Assembly (NCBI RefSeq): GCF_011604685.1
Contig: NZ_CP050063.1
Location: 4,920,501-4,984,500 of the forward strand
Reading direction: 5' to 3'
Origin: Spirosoma aureum
GTDB taxonomy: Bacteria > Bacteroidota > Bacteroidia > Cytophagales > Spirosomataceae
DNA length: 64,000 nucleotides
Below are positions 15,891 to 24,428 of the stretch, in pieces. The translations under genes were made by a program, and so were the position numbers. Numbering within the stretch: position 1 is the first letter of the stretch; the number at the start of each line of letters is the position of its first letter. The notes beneath the pieces were generated by a model. That model was not told the origin of the DNA, made no database searches, and worked only from the letters and a program-made list of their open reading frames with translations.

Positions 15891-16442
15891 TTGAATCAGG
15901 AATTAATCGAAAAAGCAGCTCGCATAAAACTCCTGTTGACGGACTGCGATGGCGTTCTGACCGATGCAGGCGTTTATTACGGCGAAAACGGCGAAATGTT
16001 GAAGAAATTTAACATGCGGGATGGTATGGCCGTTGAGCGACTACGGAAACTGGTGGGTGTTGAGACGGGAATTATAACCGGCGAATCATCGCCATCAGTT
16101 GTGTCACGGGCGGCCAAATTAAAGATTACAGAGTTGCACCTTGGCAGTAAGGATAAGCTGTCTTTACTGGCCGAGATCCTGGAACGCAAGGGTTTAGATG
16201 CGTCGGAGATAGCGTTCATCGGCGACGACGTCAACGATCTGGAGATCCAGAAAGCCGTAGGATTTTCGGCTTGCCCCGCCGACGCGACCCGATATAACAA
16301 ATCCATTTCAGATTACTGCTGCGATGCGAAAGGTGGCGAAGGCTGCTTCCGCGAACTGGCTGAGCTGATTATTGACGCCAAACATATTGTATCCGTTCAA
16401 CTTGCATCAACCATACAACCCAATGAGAACCATTACACTTAA
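15891..16442 (+). CDS. KdsC-type HAD phosphatase
   Basis: A 183-residue HAD phosphatase of the 3-deoxy-manno-octulosonate 8-phosphate phosphatase group, which has no cap and forms a tetramer. Asp18 and Asp20 in Thr-Asp-Cys-Asp-Gly-Val-Leu-Thr-Asp are the nucleophile and acid/base. Thr-Gly-Glu-Ser-Ser, a conserved Lys, and Gly-Asp-Asp-Val-Asn-Asp complete motifs II-IV. It starts at TTG, and its last 20 nt overlap the synthase gene. In NeuB-type pathways this enzyme removes the phosphate left after condensation with phosphoenolpyruvate, so the cluster probably makes a phosphorylated ulosonic acid. It could also be a true KdsC, but the coupling to a NeuB homologue argues for the pathway role. 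Confidence 0.88.
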   Translation: MNQELIEKAARIKLLLTDCDGVLTDAGVYYGENGEMLKKFNMRDGMAVERLRKLVGVETGIITGESSPSVVSRAAKLKITELHLGSKDKLSLLAEILERKGLDASEIAFIGDDVNDLEIQKAVGFSACPADATRYNKSISDYCCDAKGGEGCFRELAELIIDAKHIVSVQLASTIQPNENHYT

Positions 16443-17328
16443 CACTGGCCGAAAAATTGGCCAGGGACAACCCAGTTATGTTATTGCCGAAATTGGCATT
16501 AACCACAACGGCTCACTCGAACTGGCAAAAAAATTGATCGATGAAGCCGTCGCTGCCAAAGCCGATGCGGTGAAGTTCCAGAAACGGACGCCCGAAGTAT
16601 GCGTTCCCCGCGATCAGTGGAACGTCATGCGCGACACGCCCTGGGGTCGAATGACCTACATCGACTACAAGCGCAAAACTGAATTTGGCAAGCTGGAATA
16701 TACGGCCATCGATCAGTACTGTCACGAACAGGGCATTGACTGGTTTGCTTCGGCCTGGGATGTAGAGTCCGTCGATTTTCTGGAAGCCTTCGATCCCTGT
16801 CTGTACAAATTGGCCTCTGCCTCCCTGACCGATCTGGCGCTAATCGAAAAAATTCTGCATACGGGTCGCCCACTCATGCTCTCGACGGGCATGTCGACCA
16901 TGGCTGAAATCGAAGAAGCGATTTCACTCGTTGAAGAATACGATACCGACTACCCGCTTCTGGTTGCTCATTCGACCTCGGCTTACCCCTGCAAACCCGA
17001 AGAATTAAATCTACGGATGGTCCCAACCCTCCAGGCTGCATACCCAACTATTCCGATTGGTTATTCGGGACATGAAACAGGCCTTTCGACAACGGTTGCC
17101 GCGGTTACGCTGGGAGCAACCTTCGTGGAGCGCCATTTCACCCTCGACCGGGCTATGTGGGGTTCTGACCATGCCGCTTCGGTTGAACCACAGGGATTAC
17201 AGCGGCTGGTCCGCGACATTCGCGATGTCGAAACCGCCCTCGGCGATGGAGTAAAAAAAGTATATGAAACTGAACTAGGGCCGATGAAGCGGCTACGGTT
17301 AAATATTAATTCCGCTTTTTCGGTTTAA
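16423..17328 (+). CDS. NeuB-type nonulosonic acid synthase, lacking the SAF domain
   Basis: This enzyme family condenses phosphoenolpyruvate with an aldose (ManNAc-like in sialic acid synthesis) to form a 3-deoxy-2-ulosonic acid. Hallmarks are Glu-Ile-Gly-Ile-Asn-His-Asn-Gly near residue 23, Ala-Val-Lys-Phe-Gln-Lys-Arg near 50, Ser-Thr-Gly-Met-Ser-Thr near 155, His-Ser-Thr-Ser-Ala-Tyr-Pro near 188 and Gly-Tyr-Ser-Gly-His-Glu near 217. The ATG at 16423 is chosen; a longer TTG frame would add 17 residues without family similarity. The protein is 301 residues and stops just after the TIM barrel. Typical NeuB has a further antifreeze-like (SAF) domain of about 60 residues, which is absent. A 74-nt palindromic element begins 10 nt after the stop. 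Confidence 0.9.
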   Translation: MRTITLNTGRKIGQGQPSYVIAEIGINHNGSLELAKKLIDEAVAAKADAVKFQKRTPEVCVPRDQWNVMRDTPWGRMTYIDYKRKTEFGKLEYTAIDQYCHEQGIDWFASAWDVESVDFLEAFDPCLYKLASASLTDLALIEKILHTGRPLMLSTGMSTMAEIEEAISLVEEYDTDYPLLVAHSTSAYPCKPEELNLRMVPTLQAAYPTIPIGYSGHETGLSTTVAAVTLGATFVERHFTLDRAMWGSDHAASVEPQGLQRLVRDIRDVETALGDGVKKVYETELGPMKRLRLNINSAFSV

Positions 17329-17337
17329 TTGCCCTAG

Positions 17338-17411
17338 GACTTTTGCTTCGAGCCGTGTCACGGTAACTAATCGTGTATCTAGTAACCGTGACACGGCTCG
17401 AAGCAAAAGTC
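17338..17411. repeat. Long inverted repeat, 32-bp arms (palindromic element A)
   Basis: Arms at 17338-17369 and 17380-17411 are reverse complements apart from one mismatch, with a 10-nt loop. Each arm contains an 11-nt palindrome of its own, CCGTG-T-CACGG. The element at 47963-48039 shares the core AGCCGTGyCACGGT, suggesting a dispersed family. No T-tract follows. It starts 10 nt after the NeuB-type gene and ends about 110 nt before the next start. Confidence 0.9.
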
Positions 17412-17524
17412 TTATGCCGGTGGAACATTATTTTAGAACGATACGGTTTGTATGATACAATTGATGAATCATACACTTTGGCGACACCAGCTACCGTATC
17501 ACCCTCAAACACTTGTTAAACATT

Positions 17525-18436
<912 letters not shown>

Positions 18437-18438
18437 TT

Positions 18439-18813
18439 GTGCAAGCCTGGTTGTTTCTGTTCATCGCAGCTTCCTTTGAAACTGCCTGGACCTATTCCGT
18501 TAAATATATGACGTTCGATCTGTTGAAAACGCTCCGCTGGAATACGTTTTACACCCCGAATGTCGGTTTGCCAATTCTGCTTCCGTTTGTTGGCTATGTT
18601 GTATTTGGGATAGCCAATATCTATTTTTTCTCACAGGCCATTAAACAGATTCCAACACCAACCGCCTTTGCGGTCTGGACTGCTATGGCCCTGGCATTGA
18701 TCAAAGCCGTCGATGTGTTTATTTTCAAAACCAACTGGTCCCTGACCGAACTGTTTTTTCTGACACTTATTGGCGTTGGCATTATCGGTTTACGGGTTTA
18801 CTCGGCGGGATGA
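18439..18813 (+). CDS. Small multidrug resistance (SMR) family transporter
   Basis: A four-helix membrane protein of 124 residues starting at GTG. The N-terminal helix contains Glu in Ala-Ala-Ser-Phe-Glu-Thr-Ala-Trp, the position of the coupling glutamate of EmrE/SugE proteins. Ile-Pro-Thr-Pro-Thr-Ala-Phe-Ala-Val-Trp-Thr matches the conserved third-helix stretch of the family. It is a little longer than E. coli SugE (105 residues), with a longer first loop. SMR proteins work as dual-topology dimers and export cations such as guanidinium or quaternary ammonium compounds. The 2-nt spacing to the upstream gene implies co-translation. Confidence 0.8.
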   Translation: MQAWLFLFIAASFETAWTYSVKYMTFDLLKTLRWNTFYTPNVGLPILLPFVGYVVFGIANIYFFSQAIKQIPTPTAFAVWTAMALALIKAVDVFIFKTNWSLTELFFLTLIGVGIIGLRVYSAG

Positions 18814-18849
18814 TCCTTTTTTGTATTACTTATTTTCTATGCACAAGGG

Positions 18850-19494
18850 TTGAATATCTATTTCATTAGTGGGCTGGGCGCTGACAAGCGTATTTTTCAA
18901 AAATTAGTACTACCTGACTATTACCAATTCATTTATTTGGACTGGCTACCTGTTATGCCCAGTGATACTTTGGAAAGTTATGCTTTTCGAATGGCACAAC
19001 TGATTGATACATCAGTACCGTTTTATGTAATTGGTGTCTCATTTGGTGGTATGATTGCGACTGAAATAGCAAAAAAACTGAAGCCACTGAAAACAATTAT
19101 CATTTCAAGTATAGGTCTTTCTGCAGGCTTGCCCTGGTATTGGCGCTTTTTTGGCAAGCTCTCACTCGATCGATTTATTCCTGTGACCATTTTTGCCTTA
19201 CCTATAGCACCTACTTACTGGCTTTTTGGAGCAAAAGACGCTGCGACGAAGCTTCTTTTAAAGCAAATACTTCTTGATACCGATAAAGTCTTCATGAAAT
19301 GGGCAATTCGAGCAATTTTAACCTGGGATAATCAACGCATACCTACTTCTGTCATCCATATTCATGGTACACATGACAAAATCCTACCAATTCGGTTCAC
19401 AACGCCTGACCTCATTGTTATGCAAGGTGGTCATTTGATGGTTTATAGCCACAGTAATGAGGTATCGCATTTAGTAGGTTTATTGCTAATTTGA
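18850..19494 (+). CDS. Alpha/beta hydrolase family protein
   Basis: A 214-residue cytoplasmic protein. It opens with a strand and Gly-Leu-Gly-Ala-Asp where these hydrolases have the oxyanion loop. The nucleophile elbow is Gly-Val-Ser-Phe-Gly-Gly (Ser near residue 64), the acid is in His-Gly-Thr-His-Asp, and the His in Gly-Gly-His. It starts at a TTG; the nearby ATG is out of frame. The gene is clearly more AT-rich than its neighbours, which may indicate acquisition. Substrate unknown. Confidence 0.8.
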   Translation: MNIYFISGLGADKRIFQKLVLPDYYQFIYLDWLPVMPSDTLESYAFRMAQLIDTSVPFYVIGVSFGGMIATEIAKKLKPLKTIIISSIGLSAGLPWYWRFFGKLSLDRFIPVTIFALPIAPTYWLFGAKDAATKLLLKQILLDTDKVFMKWAIRAILTWDNQRIPTSVIHIHGTHDKILPIRFTTPDLIVMQGGHLMVYSHSNEVSHLVGLLLI

Positions 19495-19567
19495 CAGAAT
19501 ACGAGTCCGGGTTTAACCAAAAATCCCCTTCCCTTTCGCACATTTTCATTTTTCCTGTGTTTCTTTG

Positions 19568-19593
19568 ACGGGGTGCAGAAGGCATCCCGTTTT
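19568..19593 (+). terminator. Terminator-like hairpin just before hslU
   Basis: A 9-bp stem with one G-T pair (acggggtgc at 19568-19576, gcatcccgt at 19582-19590) and a 5-nt loop is followed by tttat. It is 8 nt before the hslU ATG. It may end the hydrolase transcript or sit in the hslU leader. Confidence 0.55.
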
Positions 19594-19597
19594 ATCA

Positions 19598-20980
19598 ATG
19601 ACTCAATTACTCAAAGACCTTACCCCTCGGCAGATTGTTGCCGAATTGGATCAATACATCATCGGCCAGAACGATGCCAAACGCAACGTAGCGATTGCCC
19701 TTCGTAACCGCTGGCGCCGGATGAACAGTACGGCCGATATGCAGCGTGAAATTACGCCTAACAATATTCTGATGATCGGCGCAACGGGCGTTGGGAAAAC
19801 CGAAATTGCCCGAAGACTCGCAAAAATTGCTGATGCGCCCTTTATAAAAGTCGAAGCTTCGAAGTTTACCGAAGTTGGTTATGTCGGTCGTGATGTCGAA
19901 AGCATGGTGCGCGATCTGGTCGAACAGTCGGTTAATATGGTGCGGGCGGCAAAAAAAGAGGCCGTTCAGGTTCGGGCCCAGCAACTCGTTGAAGATGCCA
20001 TTCTCGACATTCTGATTCCGCCCGTAAAATCGGCGAATGGCCAACTGGGTTTTGAGACTGATGTCAAAGATCCCGATGCCGAGCTGAATGAACGAACCCG
20101 TGAGCGGTTCCGCGAGAAGATACGCTCCGGCGAAATGGACGACCGTAAGATTGATATCGATGTCCAGCAAAGTCAGACGCCGAACATCGGCATCATGGGC
20201 GGTGCCGTTGATGACCTGTCGATGATGAACATTCAGGAAATGATTGGGGGCATGTTGCCCAAACGCGGCAAAAAACGCAAAGTCACTATCGCTGAAGCCC
20301 GAACGATTCTACTTGAAGAAGAAGCGGCTAAGCTGATCGATATGGACGAAGTAAAGGAAGAAGCGATCCGTAAAGCAGAAGATGCCGGTATAATTTTCAT
20401 CGACGAAATCGATAAGGTAGCTTCTTCCCGTTCGGGTAATGGTGGTGGCCCCGATGTAAGTCGTGAGGGTGTTCAGCGTGATCTGTTGCCCATCGTTGAG
20501 GGCAGCGCGGTCAATACCAAGTATGGTGTTATCCATACCGATCACATTCTGTTCATTGCTGCCGGCGCCTTCCATGTTACCAAACCCAGCGATCTGATTC
20601 CGGAGCTACAGGGCCGTTTCCCGATCCGGGTCGAGCTGCAAAGCCTGTCGGAGAATGATTTTTACCAGATTTTAAAAGAACCAAAAAATGCGTTGACCAA
20701 GCAATATGTGGCGATGTTGGCTGCCGAAGGGGTAGAACTGAGTTTTCAGGACGATGCCCTGCGCGAAATGGCTCATATTGCTTTCGAAGTCAATGCCGAG
20801 GTTGAAAACATTGGTGCCCGACGACTACAGACCGTTCTGAGCCATCTTATGAACGATTTCATGTTTGATATTCCGGACGTTATCGGAGCCAATGCGCACG
20901 TAGTGGTTACGAAAGAGCTGGTCAATGAAAAACTCGACGGCTTAGTGCAAAACCGCGATTTAAGCCAATTTATTTTGTAA
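19598..20980 (+). CDS. hslU: ATP-dependent protease ATPase subunit HslU
   Basis: The AAA+ unfoldase that feeds substrates to the HslV peptidase in the cytoplasm. Walker A is Gly-Ala-Thr-Gly-Val-Gly-Lys-Thr at residues 61-68. Walker B is Ile-Phe-Ile-Asp-Glu-Ile-Asp-Lys near 265. The family pore motif Gly-Tyr-Val-Gly-Arg is near 92, and the long I-domain insertion lies between. The Leu-Gln-Gly-Arg-Phe-Pro-Ile-Arg-Val sensor/arginine segment follows. It is 460 residues, a standard length, and ends Leu-Ser-Gln-Phe-Ile-Leu, the C-terminal tail that docks into HslV. The ATG at 19598 is chosen over a longer frame from 19565 because it gives the family start Met-Thr-x-Leu. No hslV is in the window. 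Confidence 0.97.
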   Translation: MTQLLKDLTPRQIVAELDQYIIGQNDAKRNVAIALRNRWRRMNSTADMQREITPNNILMIGATGVGKTEIARRLAKIADAPFIKVEASKFTEVGYVGRDVESMVRDLVEQSVNMVRAAKKEAVQVRAQQLVEDAILDILIPPVKSANGQLGFETDVKDPDAELNERTRERFREKIRSGEMDDRKIDIDVQQSQTPNIGIMGGAVDDLSMMNIQEMIGGMLPKRGKKRKVTIAEARTILLEEEAAKLIDMDEVKEEAIRKAEDAGIIFIDEIDKVASSRSGNGGGPDVSREGVQRDLLPIVEGSAVNTKYGVIHTDHILFIAAGAFHVTKPSDLIPELQGRFPIRVELQSLSENDFYQILKEPKNALTKQYVAMLAAEGVELSFQDDALREMAHIAFEVNAEVENIGARRLQTVLSHLMNDFMFDIPDVIGANAHVVVTKELVNEKLDGLVQNRDLSQFIL

Positions 20981-21040
20981 GCTATAAACGTGGTCGGAAG
21001 ATCGAGACGGCCAGGCTGTACGAAAACCTGCATCCGGGCT

Positions 21041-21457
21041 TTAGCGATCTTTCGACCACAAAGTAAGTGTCTGAATCACCTGGTCAACGGCCCGATCTGT
21101 GTCAGATCGTTTACGGTCGGGTGGGTCAAATCGATTGAAAGGACGAAGCTCCAGAACAAACGTTTCGTCAACGGTTTCGTCGTCAATGGGCGTGTATAGC
21201 TTATAACCCACAACGTTAATTGGGATCAGTCCATGCTGGCTCTTGAAACGGGTCAATATAAAACTTACGAATCGTTCTACCTTTTCAATCATTATTCCAT
21301 CCGCAGGCACAAACCGGACTTCAGCCCGATTTCGATCGACAATCGTCTGCTCGTCGGGGCGAAAATGTCCTTCGCAACTCGAGAATGTACGCACAACTCC
21401 CGTTGCATTCAAAGCCTCGACCAACGGCCGGATGTGGGGTTCGAGGTCAGTGATCAT
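21041..21457 (-). CDS. Conserved-type small protein with a Ser-Ser-Cys-Glu-Gly-His motif, function unknown
   Basis: A 138-residue soluble protein. Near residue 26 it has Phe-Ser-Ser-Cys-Glu-Gly-His-Phe, a Cys-x2-His arrangement that could bind metal or be catalytic. The rest mixes charged helices and strands. Its ATG overlaps the stop codon of the MFS gene upstream by 4 nt (ATGA), so the two are translationally coupled. I recognise no named family. Confidence 0.75.
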   Translation of the reverse strand: MITDLEPHIRPLVEALNATGVVRTFSSCEGHFRPDEQTIVDRNRAEVRFVPADGIMIEKVERFVSFILTRFKSQHGLIPINVVGYKLYTPIDDETVDETFVLELRPFNRFDPPDRKRSDTDRAVDQVIQTLTLWSKDR

Positions 21458-22716
21458 GGCTCTCCGTCGATTAGCGCCATTTCGTCAGCCTCATCAATCG
21501 GGTGACGACCTGGCTTTTGTCGTTGGCGCCAGAGCCATCCCAGGTAGAAAACAGCAATCATGGCAAGTCCCCCTGACACCGCAAAGGATGAATCGATACC
21601 TGCTTCTCCAGTGATGTGATTGAGCAGCCAGCCCGATGCCAGTGCGCCAATTCCTATGCCTGCTTCGAGCGCAATATACATGGTCGCCATGGCCCGGCCC
21701 CGCGTCGCTTCATTGCTCAGATCAGCCGTCCACGCCTGTATGGTCGGTGAATTCATTCCCCACGACATACCATAGAATATAGCTGCTGTCCAGAACCAAC
21801 TGGGCGCATTGCGATCCGATGGGTCGGTCAGAATAAGTAGTACCATCGAAAAGGCAAGTACCGCAGTTGAGATAAACAAAACCGGTAATCGTCCGTAGCG
21901 ATCCGATGATTTACTGAACAGCAACCGGACAGCCAGTGATGCAATGGTGTAAACGGTAAAAAACAATCCCTTATTGGCGATCCCAAGCGATGCGCTGACT
22001 GTGCCAATTACGGTTAAAATCACCCCCGACGAAAATGACTGAAGCAGGAGAACCAAAAACGGTGGAAGGGCTTGTTTATCAAACAGTTCTTCTCGTTTCA
22101 GGCGTAATAAACCAAACCGGAACGGCTGCCGGTTGACCAGTGTTTCAGGCATCTGGAGCAGAATGCCTATCGATAACAACGCAAAAGCCGATGAAGTCCA
22201 GAACATGACATTCATGGAATAGTCGTCGGCTAACCAACTGCCAATAGCAGGCCCCAGCGACATGCCCATTGCTGTGAATAGGCCGAGCATACCCATTGCT
22301 TCGCCCCGCCGGGTGGCTGGAACTACATCGGCAACATAGGCCGATGTAGCGGTCGGTTTGGTTCCAGTCGAAAAACCATGAATGAGTCGGAGGGTCAGAA
22401 ACCCCCATACGGTTAGGAGATAAGGATACAAAAACCCGCATAAAAAGCAGACGATCGACCCAAATGCCATAACGGGTACTCGCCCGACAGTATCGGTGAT
22501 TTTTCCACTAAATGGCCGTGAAACACCTGCGGTAAGCGTAAACAGGGCGATAATGAGCCCCACGTATTCCCGCCCGCCCAGCTTCGTCAGGTAGTCGGGA
22601 AGCTCAGGAATCATCATCGAAAAACTTGCCGAAAACAGGAAGTTACTGACACACAGCAACCAAAACGAGAGCGTGTAAAGAGAGGGGCCGCGTGAGGTTG
22701 AGCGAAAGAGAGACAA
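21454..22716 (-). CDS. MFS transporter, drug/metabolite exporter-like
   Basis: A 12-span major facilitator. Motif A is Gly-Lys-Ile-Thr-Asp-Thr-Val-Gly-Arg-Val-Pro between helices 2 and 3, with a second copy in the C-half (Ser-Asp-Arg-Tyr-Gly-Arg-Leu-Pro), and Thr-Arg-Arg-Gly-Glu-Ala-Met-Gly lies in the next loop. The open frame extends to 22794. A TAACTTTG -7 box lies inside that extension at 22741-22748, so transcription would begin too late for it. The TTG at 22716 gives about 420 residues, typical for the family. Likely an efflux pump; the substrate is not visible. Coupled to the downstream small protein by a 4-nt overlap. Confidence 0.85.
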   Translation of the reverse strand: MSLFRSTSRGPSLYTLSFWLLCVSNFLFSASFSMMIPELPDYLTKLGGREYVGLIIALFTLTAGVSRPFSGKITDTVGRVPVMAFGSIVCFLCGFLYPYLLTVWGFLTLRLIHGFSTGTKPTATSAYVADVVPATRRGEAMGMLGLFTAMGMSLGPAIGSWLADDYSMNVMFWTSSAFALLSIGILLQMPETLVNRQPFRFGLLRLKREELFDKQALPPFLVLLLQSFSSGVILTVIGTVSASLGIANKGLFFTVYTIASLAVRLLFSKSSDRYGRLPVLFISTAVLAFSMVLLILTDPSDRNAPSWFWTAAIFYGMSWGMNSPTIQAWTADLSNEATRGRAMATMYIALEAGIGIGALASGWLLNHITGEAGIDSSFAVSGGLAMIAVFYLGWLWRQRQKPGRHPIDEADEMALIDGEP

Positions 22717-22740
22717 GTTTGTACTGGTAGTTTGTGGCTG

Positions 22741-22748
22741 CAAAGTTA
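22741..22748 (-). promoter_or_regulatory. Bacteroidetes-type -7 box for the MFS gene
   Basis: TAACTTTG on the minus strand, 25 nt upstream of the proposed TTG start. It matches the boxes before the carboxylase and DHFR-like genes exactly. Confidence 0.55.
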
Positions 22749-22806
22749 GCCCGTTCTCCTGAACAACGAACGGCAAACAGCCTGACAACTCCACAAACTA
22801 CCGACT

Positions 22807-23304
22807 TTATTTTAGCTCTGGCGTTGTATTGCCTCCATCAAGTACAAATCGCCACTGTCCATTACGCTGACGTTTCCACACGGTTACATAAACACCATGT
22901 TGCTCGTTACGCTTCCCGGTTTCGTTTTTACTCGTCAGCATCCACTGGCCAAACGTATACCCTAACTCGCCCGACTGAGCCGCATCAGTTTTAAGCACCT
23001 GCCAGGTCAATACTGAGCCATTTGCAGGTATTCGGCTCATTTGCGCCCGGAGGGAATCAAAACCAACCGTTGGAGCTGCCCCCTCATTCATCCGGATGAC
23101 ATCGTTTGCGGCATAAGTTATAAAAGCTTTCGACATGCCTTGTTTTTCTGACATAATGCTGAAATTCTGATCTGTTTCCCGAATTTCGTCAATGGCTTTC
23201 TGACGGATGGCCGCGGCTGGGTTCATGGATCGTGGACTATCGACCCGGGTGCGACATGAACACGCCAGACTGATAACCAGCAGAATAAATACCGAATACT
23301 TCAT
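22807..23304 (-). CDS. Lipoprotein with a DUF4440/SnoaL-like (NTF2-fold) domain
   Basis: A 165-residue protein. The signal peptide ends in Leu-Ala-Cys-Ser-Cys, a good lipobox. The mature domain has the DUF4440 pattern: a helix with Ile-Asp-Glu-Ile-Arg-Glu-Thr-Asp, Phe-Ile-Thr-Tyr-Ala-Ala-Asn-Asp-Val near the middle, then Tyr-Thr-Phe-Gly-Gln-Trp, Val-Tyr-Val-Thr-Val-Trp-Lys-Arg and Trp-Arg-Phe-Val-Leu-Asp-Gly-Gly. NTF2-like folds bind small ligands or catalyse isomerisations. The role here is unknown. It is transcribed apart from the MFS gene, which has its own promoter. Confidence 0.82.
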   Translation of the reverse strand: MKYSVFILLVISLACSCRTRVDSPRSMNPAAAIRQKAIDEIRETDQNFSIMSEKQGMSKAFITYAANDVIRMNEGAAPTVGFDSLRAQMSRIPANGSVLTWQVLKTDAAQSGELGYTFGQWMLTSKNETGKRNEQHGVYVTVWKRQRNGQWRFVLDGGNTTPELK

Positions 23305-23382
23305 TACGGAGGGGTGAATGGAAAACGTTACGGGTACAAAAATGAGCCAAATTCTGTCTGTCTCTCATGTAGCTCACTTTTA

Positions 23383-23411
23383 CAAACAAAAATCGCGGGT
23401 TTTCACCCGCG
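23383..23411 (-). terminator. Rho-independent terminator of the ThuA/cytochrome/isomerase operon
   Basis: A 7-bp GC-rich stem (cgcgggt at 23394-23400, acccgcg at 23405-23411) with a 4-nt loop. Read on the minus strand it is followed by ATTTTTGTTTG. It lies about 30 nt past the isomerase stop codon. Confidence 0.8.
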
Positions 23412-23441
23412 TTGTACAATAGCCAAGATTATTGGGTTCAA

Positions 23442-24308
23442 TCATCTAGCGTATTTGGCCTGCATCTTTTTAATGAAGTTGAGGCCATTTTCGGCAATAT
23501 CCCACGGATCATTATACTCCCGCCAGACATTGATTGAATTGGCAAAATCTACATCATTGCGGGTAAAAGCTTCAATTGTCATCCAGCCGGTATAGTTCAG
23601 TTCAGCCAGTGTCCGGAACGTATCGTCCCAGGGAATATGTCCATCACCCGGCGTTCCCCGGTCATTTTCGCTGATGTGAACATGGGCCAAAACAGGTGCA
23701 ATCGTACGGATGGCATCCGGGAAACGCTTCTCTTCCATATTGGCATGATGGGTATCAAACATAGCCTGTACATTCGGGTGGTCGGTTCGGCGAATTAAAT
23801 CCAGCAATTGTTCCATCGTATTACAGAGGTAACATTCGAAGCGATTTAACGCTTCGGGTGTCAATACGATATTGGCCTGTTTGGCATATTCGCCAGCCGC
23901 ATGAAGAACTTCTGCGCTATATGCGTACTCCTCTGGTTGTGGCTCACGTCGGCTGAATGTCGCAAATGCCGAGTGCATTGGGCCACAAATGATTGTTGCA
24001 CCCATCGCATGAGCCCGGTCAATGGCTCCTTTCAGAAAATCCAATGCCTGTTCGCGAATTCTGGCAGATTCACTGGCTGGATTTTCATCAGGTCCAACAA
24101 CCATAACAGTGGTACTTTGCAATCCAAGCTGCTGTAAATGATTACCAAACTGGCGATAGGCAGAAATATCCTGATTGTCGATAAAACATTCGATTCCGTC
24201 GTAGCCAATGGCTTTTAGTCGCTCAGCAATTGGATTCATTTTCTCGGAAATAGGTGCCGACCAGGCCAATAAATTGAATCCAATTGGTGACATCGTTACT
24301 GTTGACAT
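23442..24308 (-). CDS. Sugar phosphate isomerase/epimerase (xylose-isomerase-like TIM barrel)
   Basis: A 288-residue protein of the AP-endonuclease-2/xylose-isomerase superfamily, in the branch of D-psicose/tagatose 3-epimerases and hydroxypyruvate isomerases. Metal-site residues are visible in Thr-Pro-Glu-Ala-Leu-Asn (Glu), Phe-Asp-Thr-His-His (Asp, His), His-Val-His-Ile-Ser-Glu (His) and Thr-Ile-Glu-Ala-Phe (Glu). There is no signal peptide, so it is cytoplasmic. It is downstream of the cytochrome gene on the same strand, and together with ThuA this suggests processing of a 3-keto or rare sugar. Specificity is unknown. Confidence 0.88.
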   Translation of the reverse strand: MSTVTMSPIGFNLLAWSAPISEKMNPIAERLKAIGYDGIECFIDNQDISAYRQFGNHLQQLGLQSTTVMVVGPDENPASESARIREQALDFLKGAIDRAHAMGATIICGPMHSAFATFSRREPQPEEYAYSAEVLHAAGEYAKQANIVLTPEALNRFECYLCNTMEQLLDLIRRTDHPNVQAMFDTHHANMEEKRFPDAIRTIAPVLAHVHISENDRGTPGDGHIPWDDTFRTLAELNYTGWMTIEAFTRNDVDFANSINVWREYNDPWDIAENGLNFIKKMQAKYAR

Positions 24309-24382
24309 AGAAGAAAAAAGAAGATTTTTAAGGCTGATCGTTTTTAGAAGGTATAAATTCGTGTACTACCAATCCTTCAAAG

Positions 24383-24421
24383 CAATGGTAATGGAGTCCT
24401 TTGTTGTCTCCATTACCATTG
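24383..24421. terminator. Strong intergenic hairpin after the cytochrome gene
   Basis: A perfect 14-bp stem (24383-24396 with 24408-24421) and an 11-nt loop. The T-run is on the plus-strand side, so for the minus-strand operon it is not a textbook terminator. It may partly stop transcription or protect the upstream message between the cytochrome and isomerase genes. Confidence 0.6.
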
Positions 24422-24428
24422 TTTTTAC

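Noticed and set aside
16372-16422. TTG start at 16372 for the NeuB-type gene
   Set aside because: The extra 17 residues overlap the phosphatase gene and do not resemble the family N-terminus; ATG at 16423 gives the normal start.
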